Source: Argopecten irradians
Taxonomy: Eukaryota; Mollusca; Bivalvia; Pectinida; Pectinidae
Assembly (NCBI RefSeq): GCF_041381155.1
Contig: NC_091138.1
Location: 37,317,604-37,381,603, forward strand
Reading direction: 5' to 3'
Length of the DNA: 64,000 nt
Of this stretch, positions 34,001-46,400 are shown in pieces. The notes under the pieces were generated by a model. It had not been told where the DNA came from and did no database searches. It was given only the letters and a program-made list of their open reading frames with translations. The translations under genes and the position numbers were made by a program. How positions within the stretch are numbered: the first letter of the stretch is position 1; each line of letters opens with the position of its first letter.

Positions 34001-37000
34001 ACCAGCTTATGAGCAGGTTTATGCACTAGTCACTTTATAAAGTACTGATATGCGAAATGAAATGGTGAACCACAACTTGGCTTCTTGTTTTGCGAGTACA
34101 CTCATTTTACTATACCGTAGACGTAAATATTGGCAATATTGGCAGTATTGCCGAATTCATTTTGAATTTTTATTGGACTTATTAAGTACTAAGTATTATA
34201 ATTCTCAAAATGTTGTTAACTGTTGGTCCTGAATAACATGAATAGCTCAACTTGATTCGTGAGAGTCCAAATTACGGCATATACAAAATATAACAAGTCA
34301 TAAACAATACATTGCTTTTTAAGACACATATTCAGTTCATTGATATAATACGCACCTACCGTTTCCTATCAATGGGAGATAACAGGCGTAGAAGGCCATA
34401 ATCACAATACAGTGAAGCCAGTAAGCTTTAGGAAGAAGTCGGATCTCTTCGAACGTCTGCAATGTTTGAAAGCAGTTACATATTTTATCTATTACAAGAT
34501 CAATTATTTTTATATCGTGGCCAGAAATATAAATGTAATTATGATAACATGCAGAAATGAATAGGAAATATATCCAACCGGATTTCAGTATCATGAAATA
34601 ATATTTGGATTATATTTTAGCTTAACAAATTAAAATGACATCATTCTTATAACCTCATTTGGGGTTGGCTCAAAAAATCTATTTTCAGTTTGAGATCGTT
34701 TCAAGATCTTTGAGTGTGATATTTTACAGTTTAAGTGGTTTATGTTAATCAAACGTCAAATAATACCAAGCAACACAGTAGTTATACAATAAACTTACTA
34801 CAAAATTTGACCTCTTGTCTAATTTCAATTCAACTTTCATTCGAGATTGTCCATAATAATCTAATGCTGACACTGATATCGCACACACGACACTCAGGGA
34901 ACAAATAGCAGCAGCTAAGATGATATATAAGGCCAATAGTTAGTCATGAAACAATAAGATTTTTTTTCAAACGTAATACATAAACATTCAACAACCAAAT
35001 CTCCCACAAAGTTATATCAAAACGTTAATGTTGAAAACAACGAAAATAACTTTGTAATATCCAAATAAAAAGATGTTTTAAATGTAAATGAATATTTACA
35101 TTATAATGTTGATTTATAGTTGTTTTAGGTGTAAAAGGTGTAGTAAATTATTTCAATTTATTAGATACATATTACTATTTTTAAAATGTTATCTTATTAT
35201 CCGTATATAAAGCAGAAGAAATAATCATACTTATCCATAAAGTTGTTGACAAGCCGATCAAATTTGCCATGTTAGTAGTGAGGAAGAAGTTAGAAACATT
35301 ACCAAGCCGTAAGACAACTACCATCAGACTAAATACTACCAATAGATTATCAGGAAACCAGGAGGCTAGAAATCTATTCTGGACAACTGAAACATAATAA
35401 AAGGGTCATTGAAATCTGGAATTAAAATTAGGTGCATTGTCCACTGTTTACAAAAATTTGTTAAGCCAAAATAACAGAGGATCCTTTTCAGATAATTTCT
35501 CAAATTTAAGAACCGAATTGTCACGTTTATCATTCAACATATATACATATGATACTACTGCTGATTCGTTTGATACTTGTACTGTAACCATGGAAGTTTA
35601 CACGAAAAGAAATTTATGTTTTTTTATGCTGAAATTTTCCCTGCGTGTAATATTTTGTTATCGTATGAACTGTGTTGCTAAACTTCCAAAGTTTTTTTTT
35701 ATCTATCACGAAAATAACAAAGCTGCGAAAGGTCTACACCTGTAAATTACAAAATTCAGCCCTTACGAACAAAACCATGTTTACAGTATAGCATATGGTC
35801 TTGGACAACATTCGATCGTTCTAAAAGAGCGGAGAGTAAATTTGCTCATTGTATCACGCATGAAAATAGGAATTTATTATCAAGTGATGTCATTGTTTGT
35901 TTGTTTGTTTGTTTGTTTGATTAATATACGTCCTATTAACAGCTATGGTCATGTAAGGACGGCCTCCCATGTATGCGGTGTGTTGCGTGTATGTTGTGCG
36001 AGGTGCGTGTTTTCGGAGACTGCGGTATATTCATGTTGTGTCTTCTGGTATAGTGGAACTGTTGCCCTTTTTATAGTGCTAAATATGACTTTATGACCTG
36101 AAGAGTAAGACCAATTCTAGGATCGCTCGCTTGAAATAATGGTTATTCCCGCCATTCAAGCATCATCAAATGACAGAGCAGTTGGCGTATTGAAATAGAG
36201 AAATTGTTTCTTTTACAACAGGGTGCATCGGATCTATAGTTTATGACCAGTAAGGATCATGTTTTGCGACGAAAACCTCTTATATATTAAAAAAATGCAG
36301 TAAGAAGCTGAAAAGTAGTTTAGTAGTTTAATAACATACTTAATGAAAGCACATTCGTCCCTTTATGAGAGCTGGACTCCCGATACTTGAACTTACTAAG
36401 AGCAGGACTTGTTCCGGCCCCAAGGAGTAGACGACCACAGAACATGAGTGGAAACATGGCAGATGTGCTCCTTATAGAATCAGTGGCAGACACTGCGAAC
36501 ATCAGGGTTCCTAGGCATGCGACTGATGTTGTAAGAATTGATGACCCTACAAGTTCATATGTAACAGAGCTAATTATTTGATATAAAAATAACCCGTTCC
36601 TCCGCCAGGGATTGAACTCGGGACCTTTGGATTACTAGACGCTCAACTGATCAACCTAAAGAGAAGTTCCTTCAAGCCGAGATGTATTTTGCAGCTACGA
36701 TTCACCAGGGTTACAGTTGTAACATATTATTGAAAAGCATGCGTGTGATAGGTAACCACATACATATCAAGCTTACTCTTAAAGTTATCATATTGAATAA
36801 GACATATCTTACCTCTGTTTCCAATTTTGTCGATGAAATACCCTCCAGGTAAAGCGCTCACTGCATTCCTGAAAAAAGGTTGTGTTGGTATAAGGATGGA
36901 TGCCAAATATTGCACAAAGTGGTGTACTTCTTCTGCCAAATCTATTTTTAACAGAAATCGGTCACGTTGTTGGTCAAGTCAATCAAAAGGAACCATTTGA

Positions 37001-38173
37001 TATGATAAATTTATTTGTTTAACAAATCAATTTGTTTAACAAATCAATTTGTTAAACAAATTATTTTTTGGTAGCAATATCGAACTCTTATACTTTTACA
37101 TCAACGTACGCGTAGTTCTCAATTAATGTAAGCACTAATATGGGGTAACTTTTGTCTATGTACATATTTCAATAATCTTCAACAGAAATAAAGTTTGTTT
37201 TAGTGCCAAGATAAGCTATACATACATCCATGAGTACGCGGCATACAACTGGTTGTAACGGTCTGGTCCCAAACCAAGACAGTCAGTGCAGCACGTCGTA
37301 TTGGCAGTGAGGCTACTACAGTTTTCCGTCTAATTGGGTCCAGAAAGCGAGTTCAGTTTTTGAAGCTGGGAATTATTTAAAAATGCAAGAGGATGCTACC
37401 AAAGATAGCATTACTCGTAACTGTTTATTTTTGATGACAAGTGATGTGCTCACTATTTTTTTATTCCTCATTTCACAAGAGTTGTCTGTACAAATGAACT
37501 CTTAAACTTGATGGAAAATATCAATGAAAATATCATTTTGCTGTATAATTTGAAAATAATTTTATTTCTGTTTGTGACTTATGCAACTGTTACAAAAATA
37601 TTGAAAATACGATATTCATATTGTTTTGTGATGCAGCTAAAGTGAATATATATCTTACAACTTACATGAACACCCTGTAGGTCTTTTTGTAATGCACCCA
37701 GGACATCGATATTGAAGTAACAACCAAAGGGAAGGAAACAGGCAAATACAAGCAAAACATAGCGTGTTCTCCCTGATAAAATGATAACACATATGTACAA
37801 ATAGGCACAGACTTTTACCTTTGCTCTTTAGTTACATGTTAGTTTCCCGAGATATAATATCAGGAGGAAGTTATTTTTTTCGATATATTTTTGTGTCTAT
37901 AAAATAATAACTTTGCGTCACATAACGCTATATTCTTCATCTCGCAGGACTCTTCATACATTCATTTCAGTTAATGTTTTGCTTTCAGTATTCTCTTTTT
38001 TAGACATAAAAAACCATCACCCTTTATCAAATATACTGTCATCAAATTATTGAAATTGTTGTATTTACGGTCTTTGGCCACAATGAGGATTGTTCAGACC
38101 AGCTTCGATATCACCTCAAGTCGTTTACTCATTCAATACAAAGTAATACATACTCACATTCTGTTACATCCAT
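31042..38173 (-). CDS. MFSD1: MFSD1-like major facilitator transporter, paralogue 1
   Basis: Thirteen coding exons, listed 5' to 3' on the minus strand: 38173-38158, 37772-37666, 37329-37226, 36868-36813, 36546-36397, 35386-35231, 34914-34799, 34456-34356, 33907-33799, 33229-33089, 32453-32314, 31739-31625, 31194-31042; 487 aa. It starts MDVTEWRTRYVLLVF. Twelve hydrophobic spans are expected. The MFS motif A is GGYFIDKIGNR (about 84-94). The first luminal loop has N44 and N51 sequons and Cys 54, 55, 58. YNQLYAAYSWM, NALP-type and CLWPSVSV segments match MFSD1. MFSD1 is a lysosomal dipeptide transporter in mammals; transport here is inferred. The C-tail has ERTSLI (459-464), an acidic dileucine sorting motif. 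An upstream spliced exon (38853) reads open into the ATG, so an N-terminal extension is possible. Confidence 0.9.
32608..32880. repeat. Family C element (copy 5), intronic
   Basis: Degraded left end. Body with CCTGTACTATCTCATAG, ATCAACACAATTAAC and TAACGTACATCAAAGG. Right terminus AAGTAACCCCTGGAGTATCG. Intron of the first MFSD1-like gene. Confidence 0.6.
33250..33790. repeat. Local tandem duplication with a T-rich minisatellite, intronic
   Basis: A segment of about 200-300 bp is present twice. CACTTGAATGATAGCCTCAT then CTTGCTACATAATTA (33496-33531) recurs as CACTTGAATAATAACCTCAT then CTTGCTACATGATTA (33711-33750), and the CATATTCGTATCG/CATATTTGTATCT starts also match. Between them (33305-33450) lie about four copies of GTTTTTTTGTGCTAGGCCAT, TCTGTTATTTATA. 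Confidence 0.6.
34030..34310. repeat. Family D fragment, intronic
   Basis: GAAATGAAATGGTGAACCAC then AACTTGGCTTC, and later GATTCGTGAGAGTCCAAATT then ACGGCATATAC, match the reverse complement of 8810-9020 in the family D element. Intron of the first MFSD1-like gene. Confidence 0.5.
35880..36090 (+). repeat. Dispersed repeat fragment starting with (GTTT)n
   Basis: (GTTT)5 is followed by GATTAATATACGTCCTATTA then ACAGCTATGGTCATGTAAGG, ending about GTGGAACTGTTGCCC. I recognise this start from molluscan dispersed repeats, but no second copy occurs in the window. Intronic. Confidence 0.4.
36590..36705 (-). mobile_element. tRNA-derived SINE head, intronic
   Basis: On the minus strand, TTAGGTTGATCAGTTGAGCG (A-box region) and GGTCCCGAGTTCAATCCC (B box), then TGGCGGAGGAAC. 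The fold between the boxes is imperfect, so it is a SINE head, not a tRNA gene. Confidence 0.6.
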
Positions 38174-38852
38174 ATCAGACCTGAAATCAAATCAGTACAG
38201 TGTACTTGATATAGGGTAATGACGTTTGACTGATCGAGCACTGTTAGCAACCTATTAGGTACTTGACACTGAGGGTCAAAGACGACCAATGCAAGTGACC
38301 CAGGGTGCGGTGTTCATGACCAAGCCTCTTTGAACTTCGGTATCATCTACCCAACAATTTGAAAGTGGCTATGCATCACCTGGAAACTGGGCTTCGTGAA
38401 AGGAAATTGTCTGATCCATTATGATACTAAAATGATGTGGTATTTATTATGCATTTTAGGAAGAATGTAAAAGTATAGCGATAAATATTAGGATAAATCA
38501 AATAAAATGGTAAAAGTACATGTATTTGGGGTTTTTTGTTTTAAATTTAATTGATAAATGATGAACGTGAACTGATAGCCTCTATGTCCATAAGATATAT
38601 TACACAAATTATATAATGACAATGGTAAAGTAAAATGGAGATTAAAAAACAAAATAAAAAAAATGCATGAAAGCTCATGAATACCCAAAGGAAATGCGTG
38701 CTTCCTACATCCGTATCCAATAGGCAGTGAACTGGTAATTAAACACGTGCATGTGCAATTGTATATTGTACTGTATATTTTTCTATACGGAGAAGGCTTT
38801 ATAGGAATGACCAATCAGACAGTAAGATAATTCTTATATGAAATTCACTCAC

Positions 38853-38890
38853 CTTGAAGTCGGAAAATAGATGGCTTCAGTATTGTCTTT
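38853..38890 (-). other. Probable 5' exon of MFSD1-like paralogue 1
   Basis: Minus-strand donor CTTCAAG/GTGAGT at 38853/38852. Spliced to the exon starting at 38180 it would be 5' untranslated, or would extend the reading frame upstream of the ATG without a stop. The upstream boundary is uncertain. A further donor (ATATGAG/GTAAGT) lies at 39201/39200. Confidence 0.4.
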
Positions 38891-39719
38891 CTTGGGGAAA
38901 GGAAATATTTTAGTAAGATAGTTATTTGTCCATTGATCAAGAGTAAAATTAGCCAATAATGTTCTATTTATAGCTATTTCATAGATAGTTAATCAGGTCA
39001 ACCTTGTTATTTGGTATCTATGATTATACCTTTGATTATACATTTGTTTATTTGTTCACTGATAGTTATCGTTCGATGGTACATGCGCTTCACAAGTGAT
39101 TAAACAAATAAAAGCATAACGAATTCAGAATTTGCAAAAGGTGAATTCCACGTCCTACTGTGTATAGTGTTATGTTCGTTGATAATAAAAAAAAACTTAC
39201 CTCATATAACCGTAAAACTGTAGTAAACGGATGTTTGATTGTATGACCTTTGTCGTGGTCAATATTTAGCAACAGATTATTTATGCATTCCCATGGTGTC
39301 TAGCTCTTAGAAAAACTATACTGTTATCAGCCAGAATTAGATTAGAAGTTATCCACTACAATAAGATGTGTGACATGGGATTGTAGTTCTACGGTTAAAA
39401 ATAATATACAATGTGTCTCGTTTAATTTTCTTATTTCAACCCGTTCTCCCTTATTACCGTTTTGTTAGATTTACATCAAACTGTGAACTAGCAAGAATGC
39501 TGAAGATTACCTTCAGTAGATAAAGTGTTTGCATTGTAAACAACCGTGGTGATTGATAAACCAAGAAATTCAAGGTCACCTGAACGTATTCTGTATGAGT
39601 TCTTACCTTGATCCTGACTTACAGCAAACCCTGCATGTAATTTATAACGTAGTTCAACCGTATTGACATAGATTTCAAAATATATTTCCATTACAATATT
39701 GCTATTACAGTTACCTGAA

Positions 39720-40010
39720 CCTTACTTTTTTATAATCATGGACGGAGGAGAGCTATCAATATGTTATTCAGCACCAAAAAATCCTCTAAATTTGCATACG
39801 GCATACAAGAAAGAACTATGCATAAAGTGCATAAAGTATGTGTGTTGTGATTAACGCTTTTAAGTCATACATTTTTATTTGCCCATTTGAATGATTTACA
39901 CGGCTCAATTCATCAAACCTTATGGTTTTTATGAATTAACGAAGTAAAATTAGCTTGTTAAAATGTTCACCCAGTTATGGTACATATCACTTAAACTGTT
40001 TTGAATTTGT
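39720..40010. repeat. Family D fragment
   Basis: ATATGTTATTCAGCACCAAAA matches 8840-8862. CATTTGAATGATTTACACGG, ATTAACGAAG and TTCACCCAGTTATGG match 9168-9257. It is shorter than the element at 7200-9310 because the middle is missing. Confidence 0.5.
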
Positions 40011-43000
40011 TTTTATCAATTGGCGTGTGACACGAAAATATATTGTTTACACTTACATTTGCATTAAAGTCCTCATATTCCATATTTGTGACATGGCTTC
40101 TGGCTGGGGAATTACAGTAACGTACCAAAAGTCTTCGTAATTTTTATTTTTTTCCCATATCTTCTTTTTTTACATTTTTTCTTTAATTTAATTAAGTTTT
40201 AATGTGCAGCCGTGACATTCAGTATCTTTAAAAGCAATACAATAATTCTTCTTAACCGTTCTTATTCTGTAGCGGTTTGTCCCAAATTGACGAAGAACCA
40301 CATGGACACTAAATGAGTTAAGAATTCTGTGAACTTTCCCAACCAATCAAATATTGTTTTTTATTTTTACAAAATACATATGTGAATCGACCAATAAAAA
40401 CTACTTTTACATGGTGGTCAGTAGCAACCGTCTGTAGACCATAAGCGACATGCCAATAACTGTTTTGCACATTCTCAGTGTTACCTTCAGTTATTATTAT
40501 GTAAATAAACTGATCACGAGACTCGTTAATTGCAGTATAGATAAAAACAGTTCTTTCAAAAATATCCCTGATACGCATACCAATACAGTGCGGCTTACGG
40601 AATACTCTAGACACTGGACAGCGTAGATCACTGTTTTGTTTTATTCTTATTGAATAGCTTATCAGTAGAAAACGAAGTAAATTCTACTTTAAACCTGTGT
40701 AAAAAATATAACATCTTTCTTTTTATTTTATTTGAATTTACTTATTTAAAACTTAAAGTGTAATTTACAATGTGGCATTACTAACAACCGTACATCCAAC
40801 AGATACGGAATTCAAGATGAACTTACAATCTAGGTTTTTCCCAACATTCAAAATTATTTTCCTTGGATATGTTAATTGCAGAAAGAACGGTTAAAAAAGA
40901 CTGTAGGAAACGTTTTATGTCTATTTTTATGATTTCATCGAGAATCATATCTTTTAAATTACTGAATGAAATAAAATAAGATTTGCTTATGTGGTAGTAA
41001 TATTTATGAATTCTACCCACATCTCTTTTGCAAATATGACAAGCACGGATTTGTCCTAGGTTTGTATGACGTGTGTCATTGACAGAGTAAAGGACGCTGA
41101 CACTTCTGAAACGCATGTGTTATTCTCCTTGTATTCTCTGTACAAGGCTTTTACCATTTTGTCTTGTTCAAATCTATTTTAGAAAAAGAAGACAACATTT
41201 GGTTTCTGTGTTCGTATACCTTATTTTTTCAAACGGATAACACACTGAAAACACACATATACTAAAACAAAAACTGATTTGTTCTCGGATCTGTCAGTGA
41301 TGCCCATGGCTACAATCAAATGTGAAAAAAAATAGTTATTTTAAATTTGAAACATTTTTCTGACTTTTCCATGTAGTGATATCAATCAGACCTGAACTGG
41401 CACGTGAACATGTCGCATTCGTTTATCCATTTGTTTATGGTTTTTAGATTTGACAAACTGAATCATCACGCAGTATGTGTGAATATAATTACATGTGGTA
41501 TTATGATATTGCATTCGTGTGGAGGGACATTAATATGTTATGCTGTATTTATTGCCTTATGTGGTATCGTAACCAAGCTTTGAAATTAACGATTAAATGA
41601 CACTCAATCATGAACAGCGCAAAAGGATTTACCCTCCCATGACTACTAATGACTAATATTTCAATTATGGTGGCAATGAATGAAAGTCCTTCACAGAGTC
41701 AACTTTTGTTCACTATATTTAATTAAAGTTAAAATGTACTGTAACGTCTTTCTCGGTGGATTTTCAAGATTGAAGTAATTTCGCAAAAGTTTTTATCTTC
41801 AAATTGATTAAAACATTACTTTTGTTGAATAGCATTTCAATTCAACTTCTATTCCTCGATATCCTATTTGAACGTTCTTGTTTTTAAATGGATATCACCT
41901 AGGAAGTTGACTATTTTACCGTGTAGAATAGTATTGAAATTGCATTATATATTAGTATCTAAGGTCAAACAATGTATGACAATGATTTACATCCCCTTAT
42001 ACATGTTATTAAAATGTATCGACTACTGTATGTTTTATTATTGTTATTTCCCAACCCCCTATACGGCGTAGCTTATCACACAACCGTGCTATCCCTAGTT
42101 AGATTGCCTAACATGATAGCTCGTGGTCTCCCTATCGGTACACAATATATGTCATTGATAACCCATCCGATTGCATCTATAACGCTTACAGTAGCTCCGT
42201 CCTGTATACAGAAATAGATTAAACCTCTATTTATTTTTTTCTGTGTTGGTCACTTGATTAGTAGTTTAAAAAATTGTCGCGCATAGGCAATAAGAATTTG
42301 CGAGTAACAAGATGAATTAATATAGAAAAAAAAAGTGAAAACGCGAAAGTCACCACGGAAACAAGTTGATTTACAATAATTAGCCGTTCCAGGTCATTAG
42401 TTAAAGGACTTTGCCGGGCATGTGTTCCTTGTTTAACATTTTTGCATGATAGTTTTATTCGTGCATGAATTAATTTATGTGAAAAGCATTAAAGACACAT
42501 ACAAATTTTACCAACAATATGCTTCATTTCAAAATTTGCACCAACATAAAATATTGTTGTTATGTGTGCTTAAATAATCTGTCTAAAATAAACAAATGAC
42601 ACAAACAAAGAAAAAGAAATTCCTACTAAAACACTTCAAAGAAAGACAAAAACAAATAGCAAAATGTATGCATATTAAGTGAATAAATATAATGAACGTT
42701 ACCATTGGTCTGAATGCTACAGTCTTAGCTTGTTTCCAACCATAAACATGTTCATATACAATGTAATTATGAATGGCGCCGACTCCCTCTGTAATTTCAA
42801 ATTACTTAATTGCCCTATATATACTTATCTAAAACACTCATCTTTATAGTTATTAGCCATTTCTTTTATTCAATGTAATATAACATGCAAAGATATATTT
42901 TGCAGTACAATATCATGGAACGTAAAATACACGAATAATGTGTAATGTCCATTCGGGTTAGAATAAACTAAAACGTTTAAATTAAAATAATGTCTTCCTC

Positions 43001-43433
43001 TAGATCACTGCTAAATAGCATAAGTGAGGGAAAACTAAATCTAAAATCTCACAAAAGGAGTCTGATTTCACCGTTCCACACATTTTTACTGATACGTGCC
43101 ATTTGTCGAGCAATTATTGTCAAGTGTTGTGGTATCATACCGTATGATTGTTATAACAGCCTTCACTGACTTTAATGAATATTAGAAGTTTATCAACATC
43201 GAATTCACTACTGTATTTGATGAGAGTTGTGTATATACTCATCAGTTCTCTGACACTATGGTTATCATAAAATTCCATACGGAGTTATATTCCATGCAAT
43301 GTTTACAGTATGTGGTAGGGGTTTTTCCAGGGGTACATCATTCCTTCATCTTTGTACTAATTCCATGACACAAAGCATATATGATTTGTGTGGTGAGAGG
43401 TTCAGTATATAGTCTGTATCCACTGCTAGGTCC
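40011..43433. other. Intergenic between the two transporter genes
   Basis: No supported gene. Minus-strand open frames at 40318-40614 and 40823-41116 are Lys/Ile/Tyr-rich. The second contains RACHICKRDVG and HKYYYHI, which might be a worn LINE C-terminal end, but this is too weak to call. The right end must include the 3' untranslated region of the second transporter. Confidence 0.35.
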
Positions 43434-46400
43434 TTACTGTATCCCTGGAATAAGATCACTACTACTAGCGTCTATGGAGACGTAGCTCTGTACACTAGGG
43501 GCATCAGTCATCAGTGACGACTTCTCATCCACGAACGTTTTCATTTCTTTGGCATTCTTCTTTGCAAGTCGCCTATTTAATAATCTTCCCTGAAAGATAA
43601 AATAAACGACGCATACACTTATACTAGTATTTAGATGTAATTTGAAAATAATTTTAGTGGGAATTATTTACCTGGTGAAAAGTGAAATGAATGGTTTAAA
43701 GAAAAGAACTACGGTATATATAGTTGCTAATATTCGCGGGGATTTAATTTCTTAAGATTCGCGGATTCACCTAAGTTCTCAGAATTTAATACATCGCGAA
43801 ACTTTTCATAAAGATGATTTTATATTTAAGCCTCTTTGAATAATTTGAAATCCACGAAATTTAAAAACTATTCTTTAACTAAGTGTTGTATAATATTGAA
43901 TGATGCGGATGTTGGAGATGGATTTACATATTATTGAGACCAGTTTATTATAAAATGGCAGGGGTGAAACTGTGCTACGCATGGTATTTTGTTAACGCAT
44001 GAACCTGATTAACTGTCTTCATTTAACTCATTCACCCCTGAAGACACATTTAGGATCTTCTAAATCAAAGATCAGATCAATCTAATATTAAATTGCAGGG
44101 GTGAATGAGTGAGCTCCTCAAAGAACCTACCTTTGATAGATCGAAGATGTTTAGGGTAATAGAACACGCTGTACAGAAGAGAAGCATTCCTAGCAACAGC
44201 CAAAGCATCGTCTGGTACTTATGTATAAGGGATTCCCTATTGGGACTGCAAAACAATGGCGGTAGCAGTGCTTAGTATGCATAAGGGAAAGAACAAGAAC
44301 AAGAGACAGCTAAGATACTCATTCTTATTTTTCTTTTAAACTTTAAATGAATCTAAGATATGTCCTTAAAGAAAACTATGCTTCGGTGTAAATATGGCTA
44401 TCGTAGAATTTAAATAACGCGATATCTTCATATAATTAAGGGTTACAATTTTTCTTATATGAGAAAATAACAACAAAGACCGTACATACTGCTGATTTAG
44501 GTTAGTTGTATATAATGAGGTAGTACTTACTCTTCTGTAAAGCCGAGAAGCTTTCCTGTGACTAAGTTCGTTAATCCAATACCCAAACCTTGGACAAACG
44601 TCGCAATGCCTATAGCTGTGCCTATAGCTTTCTTTGGTACGACAATCATGATACACGGCCATAGACACACCTGGGAAACACGATAGGGAGGATCCAGAAA
44701 TAAAAAAAAATGTTTGACAATGTTACATAAATATATATGCACAATACATTTAAGGTTTTAGGGTCGACCAAGCATAAATATATATGGAATGACATTCAAA
44801 GTTTCCCAAGTTGAACGTCAAATTTCTGAAGTCCTGAAAACAGTCATTCTAGCTTAAGTACACCTTTACGACGTATTTATAATAAAAGTACAAAACTACA
44901 AAAGTATGAAAGATTTTTTATCGAATTTACAATACTCATCCGATTGTTTAATCAAATTCCAATTCTAGTTGTTATGTAAATGTACTTACCCCCGCGAATG
45001 TGTAAGAAATACCAATCCAGACTGTAAGTATTAGTGGGTGTAGTTCTGGGCAATACGACAGCAATGGAAAGACAGGTAAGGTGAATATACAGACAGCAAA
45101 AAGGACCATCCCGTGGCAGTCTATGGCTCCCTAAAACAACGTATTGAAAGCACAATAAGAAAACATGAATACTTAAAATTTTTGAATAGTACGCGAAAAA
45201 TGATCTTCGGGATTTTCCGTTTTAAAGATGCTCCACCGCTGACAAAAAAAATTTTCTCAATAAATACAGCAGCAGAAGAATTAGTATTTTTCGTCAGCTA
45301 CGAAAGTTACTCACTTTACACCATTACCTCCAAGGAAAAATTTGAGCTTCTTATTTTACATAAAGATAAAAATATTAAAAATAATTAATTACATCCCAAA
45401 AAAATCCCTGGCACTATGTCCTATACGAAATAAAGCAGTGATTGCGCATGCACCAAAGACAAAATGAATTATTTTAAATTATTTTTGTGTTAATTAGACA
45501 TGTATATACATCATATAACGTGATATAAGTATTATTTATGCTCTGGCGGCGGTGGCGCATTTTTAAAGTACTTAGTATATCTTTTTGTGTAATAATATTT
45601 ATATACTGTACTGTTTATTTAACAAAATGCCCTGTAGAAATGTTTTGTCAAAAATCTACTAATATCAGTTGAACAAACTCACCAACAAACTGCCAATGAG
45701 AGGCGAAGTAACTACTGATGTGTCGTATATAGCTCCAGTAAAATAAGAGGAGGTGGTTTTAGAGTAACCATACCTATCCTGGATATACTTCCTATAACAA
45801 TACATCGAAGGATACAGTGGTCTTAAAGGGGAAAAATATGTAAATATAAAAGATATTATCCTAATTGATAAGTATAACTTAAATTGTCTCTTGTCAGCTA
45901 AAACATGTGGAACATATATATAGATGTACTATATACCAGAATACCATCATTACTAATTTAAAAGATCAACTTAAATATGTTAAAAGATATTTTTGTCATT
46001 TTCCTTTACACGTTACGCAAATATCGACAATTTAATGCCTTAAATGAACTGAGATAATATCGTACTAAACCTTCAGACGGATCCTTATTTTAAAATGCTT
46101 ACGTTCCGTTTCCCACGAAGGGAAGGTAACTGGAGTAATATGACATTATCATGAGGCAAACTATCCAGTAGGTCACCGGAAAATCCCGAATGTCCTTCCG
46201 AGACTGTAAACGTATCGAAATATCATGTTTATATTAACTATTCAAAGAAATTATTCACGAGGTTTTCCTTAAACCACAAATGTTTTAGGACTTATGCAGG
46301 AATGAAGGTAAGACCATGTCATCAGCCTTTATTTCAACAAATTATTATTATTATAGGTCAAGGTCATCGACGACGTCCTTGTGATAATTATCAGAAATCC

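Noticed and set aside
38488-38814. 108-codon minus-strand frame upstream of the first transporter
   Set aside because: No motif, no splice context, AT-rich composition; not part of the 5' exons at 38853 or 39201.
40823-41116. LINE C-terminal fragment
   Set aside because: CHIC and KYYYHI words are suggestive, but no other LINE motif lies in order around them.
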